Part shown: positions 54,101 through 64,000 of the stretch, piece by piece
How positions within the stretch are numbered: the stretch's first letter is position 1
Layout of the letters: each line of letters opens with the position of its first letter
Assembly: GCA_019925095.2 (NCBI GenBank)
Contig: CM034407.1
Location: forward strand, 8,072,710-8,136,709
Direction of reading: 5' to 3'
DNA from: Dendrolimus kikuchii
Taxonomy: Eukaryota; Arthropoda; Insecta; Lepidoptera; Lasiocampidae
DNA: 64,000 bases
Program-made: the position numbers and the translations under genes
The notes under the pieces: model-generated
Seen by the model: the letters and a program-made list of their open reading frames with translations, nothing else
Database searches by the model: none
What the model was told of the DNA's origin: nothing

Positions 54101-57100
54101 AAAACCATAATACTTGAGTATATCCATTTTGCACATGGGACACGTGCGGTGCTCCAGCAGCCACGGGTCTATGCAATTCTTGTGGAAATCATGTCTGTAA
54201 CCAAAATATTCAAATTTTCAATTAATCCATGCTAACAATTAAATTTGAATCTGTTTATCTCTAGTAAATACGTTTTTACATACATACATACATACATAAC
54301 TTCACGCCAGTTCCCTTGCGGGGTAGGCACGAACAACAGAGTGCCATTTAGGCTTATTCTTACACACCTCACTTGCCTCTTTGACATTCATAACTCTTGT
54401 CATGCAAGCTCGTCTGTTCTTAAGGCTCCTGACATCACCTTCTGCTAGTACACGATCAATTTGATCATGGAAGGTGTGTCGTGGCCTTCCACGACTTCTG
54501 CATCCATCCACTTTTGCATTGTATATCTGTTTAGTCATTCTTTCATCATGCATTCTTTCCACATGCCCGAACCACCGGAGCATTCCTTTCCTTACCTTCA
54601 CCCCGACACTCTCTTTCAGACCAACTCTCTTTCTTACTTCGGTATTACGAACGCGGTCCGCGAGCGTCACTCCGCAGATTTTGCGCAGTGCTCGCATCTC
54701 GACCGCGTTTACTCTACTTTCATGCTCTTTCTTCCATACCCAACTCTCGCTTCCATACGCGAGCGTAGGTACCAGCACCGCGTTGTGTACGGCGAGCTGG
54801 GCCTTCTGGCTGAGGTTCTTAGCGCCTAGAAGTTTACCTAACGCTCCATTTAAACTATTCCCCAAATTCACTCTTCTTTCTATATCAGCGGTGTACCTTC
54901 CATCCCTGCTAAAAGCACATCCAAGATATACAAACTCATTCACTTGCTCCAGCATAACATCATCGACCATTATCCTTGCATTCGTTCTGGTTTCTTCTCT
55001 TTCAAACACCATAACCTTTGTTTTCTTCGCATTCAAATGTAAGCCTCTCGCCTGACAGTCATCTTTAATCATAAATACGTTTTTATCCGTTAATAATAAC
55101 ATCGGCTCACAAAAACAAAAAGTAGTCTGTAATTTTGACCAGATTCCATCTATTCTAATGTATTATAAGGTGTATGGACCAAAAGACTCCAGACTCGGTC
55201 TTTTGGTCCATAAACCCTCAAAATTTTGAAGGTATGGACCAAACTGATCGCAGATTCGGATTCAGCGCATTAAAATATATAATAATAATAGATGAGTGTG
55301 GTCAAAAGTACGGACCACTTATTTTTTGTTGGCCGCTGTAATATAATTCTTCAATTTCTATAACTTACCTACAAGGAAGAGATCGGAGTGTTTCTGATAC
55401 TTTGTAAGGCTCTATACAAATGGCACAGCACTCGCCGTCACCTTGCACCTCCTGGAAGCACACGTCATAAATACATTTACACAAATACAAAACTATTCTT
55501 TAAATAGAATTAGTATTAGACAATAGACAAATGTTACCTATATGGAACCAGTTGGTTATGGTAATCGTAACTATGGTGCCTAATTCAGTTGGCACAAAAT
55601 TTTTGTCTTTTTCCTGTCTTAAGATCAGATCATTTAGACAAACTTTTTTATTAGAAATTATATTTAGTTGTGTACATAAAAAATGGTCAGAAAACTGCCT
55701 AAGTGGTGCATGCGTTCCAGCCGGTATTAGAACCGGCGCCTTTGAGTTTGGGACGCATTCATTAGCCGTTACGCTACCACGGCTTACTGTGCATATTGTT
55801 ATAATCCACATGCTAACAACGGTGAAGGATGAACGATGAACATCGTGATGAAACCTGCACATCGAGATAACCAATGTATCAAACCTGCCAAGCCGCGTTG
55901 GACAAGCGTGACGGGTATACTGTCCGTTGCCCCTATAGTGGGAGGCCCGAGCTCAGCAGTGGGACATTTATGGGTTGTCATTATACATAGAAACTGAAGG
56001 TTAATGCTAATATAATTTATTAATAAAATTTCGATTTCATGTTTGTCCTACACAAAGTTTCATTTCAGGAAGCGGTACTAATGGGTAAGCAGAGAAAATA
56101 ATAACAGCGTGAGCCACACGCAATACATATATTTTTTGTGTAACAGAAGCATAGATAATCTATATATATATAAAAATGCATCCCTATTTGCCTTGGTCAC
56201 GCCATCACGCGTGAACGGCTGGACAGATTTCGCTAATTCTTTTTTTTGTTGTTGTTTGTTATTGTCAGGAGGAGCTTCTTATGAATGAAAAAAATAAGAA
56301 AATTGCGCGGAAAATTAGAAAATTTAAGAATACCTAACCACCACATAAAATTATTTCTAATCTAACCTTAGCGCTTTGAACAATATAAACTTATTTAATG
56401 TAACCTTTATGACATTTGACATAGAATTGACAGAATGGATGCTGCAAATATCGTCAAAGAGGATGTAAAAAACTGAATATCGTTTAAAACAGATAACTTC
56501 GGTCGGAGTTATTTTATTGATAAAATACATGTACAATAATTCATTTAGCTGTAATCGGGTTCCAATATTTAGGTGAAATTATTTTTGTGTGTGTTCAAGT
56601 GGGTCCCGGGATGGCTAAGATTATAGATCTATCGGTAGATGGCACCGCTAAAGTTTTCCTAAACGGTGGGACCTATTTTGATGTTTTTTTTTTATTAAAG
56701 TGGATTCGAGAATGGTTTAAATTAACTGTTGGTCCCGATAAATGTCGCTGCCATAGGGTTCTAGATTTTATGTCTAAGGGCAGGACAACGTCTGCCGGGT
56801 ACAGCTAGTACTTATATATATAAAAGATAGAAAGAATGAAAAAAATAAACAAAAGGCTAATAATATTTAAAAATAATTTTTCCAAAACATGCCAGTGATT
56901 TGATATCCACTTTAAACGCAGGTTTTAACATAATTACTTGTATATATATTTTCGCTAATCAATGGAGTAGTTATAACATATATATACATATGTGTAATAT
57001 TAGGTCATAAAAATTGCCTTAACGATGAATGCATCCTGCAGAATAATATAGAATTGGAATCTATGTCATTGAAATGAGACATGGGTGTGTTATTATAGGA

Positions 57101-60100
57101 CAATACATCTTACAAGAGCTGCTTATACAAACGTAATGCATTTTAAGTCGTGGTAGCTTAGTGGCCACAAAATATTTTTTATTTATTACAAACAAAATAA
57201 CAAGATGATACGCACCCTATCTTCAGTTTTTAAGCTTTTAACAGGAATTTTGGAGAGCGCCTTCTTCGCAGCGCAACACAACCGCTTCTGTTAATTATAC
57301 AAAAATAAAGAAATATCACAATCAAGAAAAATATCATGGTCGTATTGCACAGCTAGTATTAAATAAAGAAAAAAACTTACAGAGAGTCTGTCCTTGGCGT
57401 GGATATATCTGAAGCGCTGGATGTAGTAGAAGACAAGCCAAGCGAGAGAGATCACCATCAGAACGATAAACGATATTGACACAAACAGCACTGATGTTCT
57501 AGAAATGAAAACAGATTTCAATTTTATATATTTTCATGGTTTTAGATCGTCTATTAGTATTGGCCGGTTTCTATGTCCTTACTATTCATTCACTTGTATG
57601 GAGCTTATGTCAAGTGTTAATCGCTAGTAAGGCAAAAGTACGGTCGGTAAGATACAGAAACGGGTCATATGTATGTCAACATTACTTAGTTAGACTATGG
57701 TAAGTCTCGACATTTATCTCCGTAGACAAAGTTAATAGCCAGTTCCTATATCTTGCTAACCGGTCATTTGCGTTAAAATGTGACATAAACTCCGTACAAG
57801 TCATGTTAAATTTCTACCTATGGTAAGGCAAGAGAGTGATATTATGGAAACCGGACATATCTTTATAAGTCACTACACTCTACGTACAAAATTCGGCTCG
57901 GCGTATTTTACGAAGCCAGAGACGCGTTGCGATTCTATAAAATAACAACTAGAATATCCTACTACCGGACTTAGGTTTTGAACTTCTTATTTTAAGGTAA
58001 CTGATGATATGCCTGTTATGCCGGTCTAAGGATGATTGATAGATTTTGCAAATCGGTTCCAAGGTTAGAAGCATTAGAAGCTTCCTTGTATAGTTTGTAT
58101 ATATTTTAAACTAAGACATGACAATATTCAACTTTTTATAGCAAAATAGAAAATATGATTTCAAGGGATAATGAATCGAATTTCATACGTCCAATAAACA
58201 ATAGTTAACAGTTACAAGCTTAGTAGTTAAGGTACTCTTGTCCTAAACTCCAAGAGCGCGTGTTCGAATCTCGGCCGGAAAGCATACACCACTTAGGCAA
58301 TTTTCTGACCTAATGTGCATATTGCTAAAAATACTACGAGTTAACGATGAAGGGGAGTTCCTTGGAACTCCCCTTACCCACCCACCAAGCGATTGCTCGA
58401 ATGGAGTTTTTTTGATAATACGTAGACCTATGTCTTCTTGGGGTTAAAATAGACAAGGTTTTGTCTCCCCCATTCAGAGACTCTCTCTAAGGAATACTCT
58501 ACTTCAGATACAATTCTAACCCAACTTTCCTCCACAAATGATCGAGGGATGTTTACACGACCAGAGTACTGCGCATCGCCTGTGCTGTCATCCGCATTGA
58601 AATGAATGTTGCGAATAAACAACATATCAATGATATGTAAGATGAACAACGTTGGCGATAGCACACAATCCTGGGGCACACCAGCGTTGATAGGCTTGAA
58701 ACTTGAGTAACAACCGTCGACAACGACTTGAATACTGCGCTCATCAAAAGAGATGGATAGCCAGGTGCAAGGCCCTTCGGGTATTTCACACGATGGCCTC
58801 TCCGATAGAAGAGCCCTGTGCCAGATCCGGTCGAAGGCCTTAGCAATATCTAGAATTCTAGACTAATTGCCAGTGCTTCCCCTTTACTCTCAATGGCTTC
58901 AGCCCAACGGTGGGTTAGGTAAACCAAAAGATCTTGAGCTGAGCGACTGTGGCGGAAGCCGTATTGCCGATCGTTTAGCAGCTGGTAATCTTCGACGTAA
59001 CACAGGAGCTGCGCGTTGATAATGCGCTCCATCACTATTGAGAGCAAAAAGGTTATAGCTATAGGCCTATTCGACGTGTCTGTTACGTACCCTTTTTTGG
59101 GGACAAGGTGCACGTGGGCAATCTTCCACGAAGTGAGGACACAACCCTTGTAGTGAGAGAGAGTGAAACGTCGGGCAAGGACTGGCTGGGGACAGCTCAG
59201 CTAAACACGTCTGCAGCACAATGGCAGGAATGCCATCAGGGCCAGAAGACTTTTTGACGTCGAGGGAGAAGAGAGCACATCGGACTGCTTTTTGAGTAAA
59301 GCGCACCTCCGACATTCTAGACTTACACAGGGATTGTAGGTGGAGTTTCTCCTATGTCTCAAGAGTTGAATTGGCCGCAAAGATTTCACCCAGAAGATTG
59401 ACTTTATCTTTGGCGGCATGTACCAGACGGTCGTCCACTGTGCGCAGAGGTGGAAGAGACGCCCGACAAAAGTTTCCTTGGACAGCTTTGGTGATGGCCC
59501 AAATAGCTCTAGTCCCAGAAGAGTAGCTAGAGAGGCGCTCACCAATTCTGTCGATGTAATCGAATTTTGCGCTGTTTTTTTAAGGACCTGGGGGCGGAAT
59601 TGTACCTCTTTTTCAGGTCAGAGGAACTTGGATCCTGACGAACCCGCGCTGCAGTCCAGGCTCGATAAGCCTGTTGCTTTAGCTTTATAGCCTCACTGCT
59701 GGACTTATCGAACCATGGTGGTTTACTCGTACCACCGATAGGTACAGTTGAGTTTGGAATTAAACATTCTATTCCCTGCAGTATTATATCGGCGATCCAG
59801 TTTGTGCTCGGATCAGAATCTTCCGACGAGAAACATAACTGCCTCCATGGAGTTCATCCCAATCTGCTGACCTGTATCGCCACACGTTCCGTCGTCCAGC
59901 GGAACGAGTCCGATCAGGAATAGGAAAGGGGCTCCACCGAAGATACCAGACAATGATCAGAGGTTCCCAGTGGAGCACTGATGGAGATCTGGTAGTTCTC
60001 CGGGTGTGTGGTCAGCAGAAGATCCAGCAAAGAAGACTCATGATCCACTCTATCCGGTATTCGGGTAAACTCCGTAATCACCTGAGTGAATCCATGGGCG

Positions 60101-60711
60101 AGAGCAAAATCGTAGGCAGTAGTTCCTGACAGATCAATTCTCGAGGAACCCAACCACTCAACGTAATGAGCATTAAAATTTTGAGTATGACTACCTCTGC
60201 TAAAGGATACTGCCCAAAAACTTTGTCGATCACCTCATGAACGAGTTCAAAAAAGCAAGCTGTTTCAGTCTTTGTGCATTCCCTGCCATGGGACCGATAT
60301 ACGCACGCATAGATTCGGGTGGAACCACCAAAATCTACGCGTACCTACAAGATGGAAGATCCCTATCTTCAAGGCCGTGGAGATTAGAATAAAAAAATAT
60401 AATAAAATTAGGTTAACTTATTTCAGAAAAAACGGCAATTTCATAGGCAAGGGACCTAATAATTATTATTATTTGATTTTTGTGAGTATTTTATTTACAT
60501 AACCTAACACCTGACTGTATTTTGTAATTTGTATTTTGTATTTTGTATTTTAAATACATATAGTTGAAATGCTGTATTTTGTATTTTATATTTTAAATGT
60601 GCGCGAATGTCCGCCCCTTAATGATGCCAATCATGACCCTGGTACCATTGTCAATGAGACGCGTGATCTCCTCGCCTTTCCACTTGTAAGTGAAGACAGC
60701 GCTTATATTGC
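51040..60711 (-). CDS. gol: Goliath/RNF130-type PA-TM-RING E3 ubiquitin ligase, C-terminal eight exons (partial gene)
   Basis: Exons read on the minus strand: 60711 to about 60595, 57498-57381, 57287-57216, 55451-55369, 54194-54098, 52412-52317, 51735-51617 and 51130-51040. In order they encode the end of the luminal PA domain ([27 protein letters not shown]), the single TM segment ([20 protein letters not shown]), a juxtamembrane basic stretch, a C3H2C3 RING ([17 protein letters not shown]) and an acidic/Ser-rich cytosolic tail ending GSNQE. Family members are endosomal ubiquitin ligases. The signal peptide and most of the PA domain are not in the window. Junctions are in phase except the first, whose donor I cannot find. 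A goliath versus godzilla/RNF13 assignment rests on the TM-RING spacing and the [13 protein letters not shown] block, which fits goliath/RNF130/RNF150 best. Confidence 0.88.
51255..51480 (-). repeat. SINE body fragment plus family A fragment downstream of gol exon B
   Basis: 51255-51350 resembles the SINE body at 12586-12845 (GTTATGCTTGTGTTA..GACTACTCTGGGACTGATG); 51415-51475 resembles family A on the minus strand. Confidence 0.45.
51617..51735 (-). CDS. gol: gol C-terminal tail exon B
   Basis: Acceptor GGACAG|TTG. It encodes [20 protein letters not shown] and [19 protein letters not shown] in GC-rich codons. The donor CCCCAG|GTCACT is weak, but it is the one that joins in frame to the last exon. 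Confidence 0.78.
52317..52412 (-). CDS. gol: gol C-terminal tail exon A
   Basis: Acceptor TTTCAG|TTC, donor CTG|GTACGT, 32 codons. It encodes [20 protein letters not shown] followed by [12 protein letters not shown]. Phase and splice sites fit the neighbours; this tail is not strongly conserved, so support is mainly structural. Confidence 0.8.
52630..52725 (+). repeat. Repeat also present at 1208-1290
   Basis: GACACTTGACATCTTTGTCTTCCGTGATCACGG..GCGGTCGGAAT.ATAAAAATCAAATAAAT in both places. Class unknown. Confidence 0.5.
52895..53240. mobile_element. Possible pogo/Tigger-like MITE
   Basis: CAGTAGAACCTTTTTAAGTCG at the left and ..TTTTTACTG followed by TA at the right, with internal 'aactcgaaa' motifs typical of such elements. 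The left TA is changed to CA, and the arms match weakly. Confidence 0.4.
53579..53929 (-). mobile_element. A-tailed short retroelement, copy 2 (351 bp)
   Basis: Flanked by the 16-bp direct repeat GATAAGTCATGTATCT (53563-53578, 53930-53945). Long stretches match copy 1 at 11602-11922 (for example CAAAGTCAATCGCCGGCATG), it has the same 5' end within one base and the same A-rich 3' end, and it carries an extra ~30-50 bp in the middle. It lies in the gol region, between exons 54194-54098 and 52412-52317. Confidence 0.82.
54098..54194 (-). CDS. gol: gol RING exon, second half
   Basis: Acceptor GTTACAG|A, donor GTG|GTGAGT. It encodes [20 protein letters not shown] and [12 protein letters not shown], completing the zinc-binding C3H2C3 set. 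A LINE copy sits 84 bp upstream of this exon in the intron. Confidence 0.95.
54279..55071 (-). mobile_element. 5'-truncated LINE with ORF2 C-terminal 263 codons, in a gol intron
   Basis: 793 bp flanked by the 14-bp repeat TAAATACGTTTTTA (54265-54278, 55072-55085). The open frame encodes the end of an RT and the thumb/C-terminal region ([52 protein letters not shown]), typical of RTE/Vingi-like insect LINEs. Ends in (ATGT)n. It is the parent-type copy for the four ~150-bp copies in this window. Confidence 0.9.
55369..55451 (-). CDS. gol: gol RING exon, first half
   Basis: Acceptor TTCCAG|GAG, donor TGTAG|GTAAGT. It encodes [20 protein letters not shown] and SLPCR, giving the first Cys pair and the start of the CxH of the RING-H2 finger. 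Confidence 0.95.
55670..55800 (-). mobile_element. tRNA-like SINE, second family
   Basis: Minus strand: A-box-like GTGGTAGCGTAACGGCTAAT and B-box-like GGTTCTAATACC, followed by GCTGGAACGCATGCACCACTTAG. The same body is found in the plus orientation at 58205-58330. Confidence 0.6.
55801..55984 (+). repeat. LINE/SINE 3' tail of the 'cagcagtgggac' type
   Basis: GATGAAACCTGCACATCGAG..GGTATACTGTCCGTTGCCCC..CTCAGCAGTGGGACATTTATGGGTTG. Confidence 0.6.
56159..56808 (+). mobile_element. Non-autonomous Helitron in a gol intron
   Basis: Starts TCTATATATATATAAA and ends CTAG with T following; about 10 nt before the end is a hairpin (GGCAG..CTGCC). TC start, CTRR end and 3' hairpin with A/T flanks are the Helitron signature. 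No Rep/helicase ORF. Confidence 0.75.
57216..57287 (-). CDS. gol: gol juxtamembrane exon
   Basis: Acceptor AACAG|AAG, donor AGG|GTGCGT, 24 codons. It encodes [20 protein letters not shown] and TEDR, the basic block before the RING. Confidence 0.92.
57381..57498 (-). CDS. gol: gol transmembrane exon
   Basis: Acceptor TTTCTAG|A at 57498, donor TCT|GTAAGT. It encodes [20 protein letters not shown] and [19 protein letters not shown], which is the single-pass TM helix and the start of the cytosolic arm, highly conserved in goliath/RNF130/RNF150. Confidence 0.95.
58205..58330 (+). mobile_element. tRNA-like SINE, second family, plus copy
   Basis: TAGTAGTTAAGGTACTCTTG then GTTCGAATCTCGGCC (B-box-like) and CATACACCACTTAGGCAATT. 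Matches 55670-55800 in reverse complement. Confidence 0.6.
58350..58375. repeat. 12-bp-stem hairpin between SINE and decayed LINE
   Basis: AAGGGGAGTTCC TT GGAACTCCCCTT, perfect. Possibly the 3' UTR hairpin of the adjacent LINE. Confidence 0.6.
58380..60160 (-). mobile_element. Decayed jockey/CR1-like LINE, endonuclease end to RT, in the gol intron after the PA exon
   Basis: Several minus-strand frames in order show an endonuclease C-terminus ([28 protein letters not shown]), an RT start ([16 protein letters not shown]), RT core ([20 protein letters not shown]) and [16 protein letters not shown] followed by [14 protein letters not shown], where FNADD replaces the usual F/YADD. Frameshifts and stops make it a dead copy. 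Lies between gol exons 60711-60595 and 57498-57381. Confidence 0.8.
60595..60711 (-). CDS. gol: gol exon encoding the end of the PA domain
   Basis: Acceptor TTACAG|GC at 60711, then [14 protein letters not shown] and [16 protein letters not shown]. The reading frame hits a stop (TAA) after GRTFAHI with no GT donor between the conserved block and the stop, so the 3' boundary is only approximate. An AT-rich repeat tract begins right there. Confidence 0.7.
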
Positions 60712-60744
60712 CTGTAATAGAAGACATATTATTTAAAAAGCGGC

Positions 60745-61005
60745 AATTATATAGGTATGTATGTAGTAAATACATACATAATATTTCCCCAGTACTAGGG
60801 CATTTGGTCTCATGTGTGGCTACCACCCCTGGTATAGAGTTTGTTGCCATACTAACAATGGACCGCCGCGCATTGCCATACATACTAACACCTGGAGGCC
60901 GGCAAATTGGTTTTGCAGTGTCCATAGGGAACAGTAACTACTTTCCATCAGATGTCCCTGAAGGCTATCTGCTATACTCCAGCAATAAAAAGTGGTTTGC
61001 TTATA
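60745..61005 (-). repeat. Diverged family A copy
   Basis: The minus strand carries CAGATAGCCTTCAGGGACAT..CTGATGGAAAGTAGTTACTG..CCAGGGGTGGTAGCCACACA in family A order. Confidence 0.5.
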
Positions 61006-61794
61006 AAAATCACATGATAACAGCAATATATTAAGCCGAAAAGCATTTCCCTCCTTAAACGACCATACATTTCTCAATACAGATCTCGGGCCTTTCTAGG
61101 GGTCGGCCAGTGTACCTGCTAATCTAGTGCCAAGTGGATAGCGAGTAACCAAAGTTCGAGTCTTGTGTATTCCCGGGAGAGGTATCAGATAGAGTCGAAA
61201 TTAGGTATCGATGTCAGATTTAATAATATGAGTGACTTGATGTGTAAACGGAATTTCGAAGTGTTCATCAAATTCTGCATAACAGTAGTTTAAAAAGTAG
61301 TTGATAAAAATAAAACAGATACATAATAGTACATTGTTACATATATTTAATAATATATAGAAAAAATGTTCGAAAATAAAATAGCAATAAAAATAGCTCT
61401 AAGAAAAGTAGTATAGATAGATAGTAAACAAATAAAACACAAATAGTAAATAAGTGACATAATATGTACTAAAATAGTAAACTTTATAAGAGTACTTACT
61501 ACTCGTAATAAATAAGTAACAAATATAAATGTAAGCAACAGTAATTAGATAATTAGCATATAGGAAATAATGTAAACAAAATATAGAATAAATAAAATTG
61601 TATAGCCTAAAAGTAAGAGACTCTATAGTATAAGAATGTAGGTATTAGAAGTAAGGACCATTGTAAAAAAAATTTCACAGTAACGAAATGAAATAAAAAA
61701 GATAAAATAAAAAGAAAGATAAAAAATACAAATAAAAAATAAACATAGAAAATAAAAGAAAAGTTAATAGCCCGGACAATCAAGTTCGTCCGGA

Positions 61795-61885
61795 GAGAAG
61801 AGAATAAAAAAAAACCAAAGTTCGAACCTATGTCACTGAAACAACACAATGAGTGTTAATGCACTAAGCTACCACGACTTTATTT
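61795..61885 (-). mobile_element. tRNA-like SINE fragment
   Basis: Minus strand GTCGTGGTAGCTTAGTGC then GGTTCGAAC: A- and B-box-like spacing as in the second SINE family. A further 5' scrap (GTCGTGGTAGCTTAGTGG) lies at 57148-57170. Confidence 0.45.
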
Positions 61886-62509
61886 CTCGCCCATTATAAT
61901 CATTTACCTGTTGCACCAAAAAGCTGGCAGCGGGAGAAGCTAATTTCGGTATCAATGTATTATTAAAATGTAGATTCTCCTATAATATTAATGTACTCTG
62001 TGATGTAGATGAAGATTTGCTTTACTTATACTTTATACTTCACAATGCACACTATAATTATAATAATATTGTCAAATCTCAACCTAAACCTAAAAATATT
62101 TCCTCTGGTACACGTATTCATACAAACGTAACCACGTAGAAATTTCTAGTAACAGTATACATAAATATGTAAATTAATTTAAAACATTTTATAGGCAAGG
62201 CATGATTACATAATCGACCATCAAAAAAAAAACGTGTTCAAAAATCACAAACAAAAAATTCGTCATAACAGATGTAGACGAGTTATCTCTGAATAAATTA
62301 TCTCGTAGCACTATCACTACATGTTTCATTGTGTACCTGAGATAAGGTGATAAGGCATGCACAACGTATTTTGTAATTGGGTTTCGTTATTACTCATTGT
62401 AACGAAATTGGGGTGGCTCGTAAAACCTTTATCTCGTTAATAGTATTTTTTGTTAATAGAAAAATTCCTTTTATAAACGTATGTCGATTTTTTAAGAGGG
62501 AAAATCCGT

Positions 62510-62930
62510 TTGAGCTCTATCCATCGCGGGGATACCGTGGTGGTGAGTGTGGAATTCGCCACATTGAAGTGGAACTAGCACCGTAAGCAGGAAGTGTTAT
62601 TGTTACCAGAGTGGGGGATACTAACTAAAATCCATCGGTGTTACGTCCTTCGAATTAAAGACAGCGCTACGGGTAGAAGGTATATGGTCTCACCGCGAGG
62701 CCCTGGCAGGCGGTGAACCGTGGCGCTTTCATTCTCTCTTTGGTGCTTCACAAGAGGAGAGGTGAGCGCGCGCGGAACACCCGAGGCCCCACATCAATGT
62801 CATGAACGGCTTGTAGGAACCCTTCCTCTGGGGCCGCACCGCCTGAAGGTCTAGTCACCCTCCGGTGCCGATATATCCGACTTTGGCGGGCGCGGAGCAG
62901 CTTGTTTCGCACACGCTCCGTAGTAAACGT
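62510..62930 (-). mobile_element. Diverged LINE 3' UTR, related to 13027-13609
   Basis: The minus strand shows the order GATTTTAGTTAGTATCCC then GTGGCGAATTCCACACTCAC, as in the other two copies, but with many changes. Edges uncertain. Confidence 0.5.
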
Positions 62931-62989
62931 ATACCAAGTATATATCACACGTTCGTACATCATATCCGTGCAGAAACGATAAAAAAAAT

Positions 62990-63225
62990 ACTAACTTCTT
63001 CGGCCGTATGGACTGTTGTAAGAGGCGATAAAATAACCCACAGCCTGGTGGTAGGGAATTGCCCGTTTGGATGGCCAACACCCCTGCCCAGAGTATGAAT
63101 CTATAACTTGTGTTCCCGCATCAGTAGTCAGGTTTCTCGGATTAAGACTGGTAGCGCATCGGTAGCATGCTTAGAATGTCTATAGGGGACGGTAACCAAT
63201 TTCCATCAGGGGTGTTAATGTAAAC
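62990..63225 (-). repeat. Diverged family A copy
   Basis: Plus strand shows GTTGTAAGAGGCGATAAAAT, ACCCACAGCCTGGTGGTAGG and GGACGGTAACCAATTTCCAT, i.e. family A inverted. Confidence 0.55.
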
Positions 63226-64000
63226 AAACAAATATCGGTACATGGTACATCCAGACCAGGAATCAACTAAATAAAAGTTCGACTGTCTCTTAATTTGTAA
63301 ATATGGCTACGCACATTTTATAGATTTTTGATATCTATGGAGTTAAACGAATATTATAGTTGTCGACTAATTTTCAAACAATTAGGCACCAGACAAAAGC
63401 TGAACTCTTGTAACTCCAACACGAAACGTCGGCCAATTTGTAGGTTTTTGACAGCCAACGAAACATTTGTGGCAGCTCGAAAACTTACATTTTACTTAAC
63501 AGTTGAGATTCTTCACACAAATACAATATGCTTAATGAAACATGTAAAAATAAATTCCAAAATTATTTTCATATATAAGAGTGAGAGCGCTAAATTATCT
63601 TACTTTTAAAATCTCTCGTTTAAGTTATGACGTCATAACATGTTATTCTTTTACAAAATCTAGGAAGCTTCGGTGTTTTGGAAGACGATACAAAGTATCT
63701 CGGTAAATCCAGTAACCCTAGTCTTTCTTAAAAAGCAACCAATATCCTACAACGATAGTTCAATTGCAACCAAGTACCTATGTATTTTCGGAGGCGCAAA
63801 TTGGTCTCGAGTAGTGTTTTTATCTGGTTTCTTCACTTTTTCCGTATTTCCTTCCGCATTCCTTCCAATTTTGTTCAAAAACCTTCAATATTTGGAAACC
63901 TGTTTGCACCAACAAGGGCAAATACTCCTACCTCGCAGACGTGTCAATGAACTCATAAACTCATTTATCCGTAACTACATAAAATATGCAAAAACAATAA

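Larger units (their letters stand above)
60712..64000. other. Upstream intron of gol, repeat-filled
   Basis: Contains SINE, LINE 3' UTR and family A copies, then AT-rich sequence. The N-terminal gol exons (signal peptide, most of the PA domain) are not seen and are expected beyond 64000. Confidence 0.55.

Noticed and set aside
54474..55055. 193-codon plus-strand ORF with TM-like stretches
   Set aside because: Exact antisense of the LINE ORF2 C-terminus at 54279-55071.
61095..61195. tRNA-like sequence (GTTCGAGTC)
   Set aside because: Only a B-box-like match; no A box at proper spacing.
61889..61932. Possible extra gol exon (minus, TTAG|CTTCTCC..CAACAG|GTAAAT, FSRCQLFGAT)
   Set aside because: Phase would fit, but the peptide does not resemble the PA domain expected at this point and it lies next to a SINE; left out.

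Overview
This is an AT-rich, repeat-rich insect nuclear DNA window. The gene content and the repeats (long introns, many TSD-flanked LINE and SINE copies, LINE tails of (ATGT)n type, and the repeat family ending in '...cagcagtgggac...tatgggttg') point to a moth or butterfly (Lepidoptera). The organism call is inference; I could not search a database.

Three host loci are visible. (1) On the minus strand, 3603-3903 is the first coding exon of a class A peptide GPCR of the pyrokinin/PBAN/CAPA (neuromedin U receptor-like) group. The rest of that gene would lie beyond the left edge. (2) On the plus strand, 17176-46006 is a complete Gcn5/PCAF (KAT2) histone acetyltransferase gene. I could splice 20 coding exons, all with in-phase GT-AG junctions, into an 819-residue protein with a PCAF_N domain, a GNAT catalytic domain (Glu557) and a bromodomain (Asn790). 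(3) On the minus strand, 60711 down to 51040 are eight exons of a goliath/RNF130-type PA-TM-RING E3 ubiquitin ligase. Its N-terminal exons would lie right of the window. Genes 2 and 3 are convergent, about 5 kb apart.

Most of the remaining sequence is mobile DNA. Intron 7 of Gcn5 holds a nested pair: a 5.4-kb jockey-type LINE with two intact ORFs (ORF1 703 aa, ORF2 911 aa, joined by TAATG), flanked by a 13-bp target duplication, inserted inside a ~455-bp element with 21-bp perfect terminal inverted repeats. Other elements with visible insertion boundaries are: five 3'-end copies of one LINE family with (ATGT)n tails, four of them ~150 bp with nearly the same 5' end; two copies of a 320-350 bp A-tailed element of unknown origin; a 240-bp hAT-like MITE with an 8-bp duplication; a solo LTR; Helitrons with 3' hairpin and CTAG end; a polyA-tailed LINE 3' end; tRNA-derived SINEs; and several long palindromes.

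Intergenic blocks 1-3602, 3904-17175, 46007-51039 and 60712-64000 contain no host gene that I can support. They hold the repeats listed plus AT-rich sequence in which I see nothing. The genes are unrelated in function (neuropeptide signalling, chromatin acetylation, endosomal ubiquitination); there is no operon-like logic.
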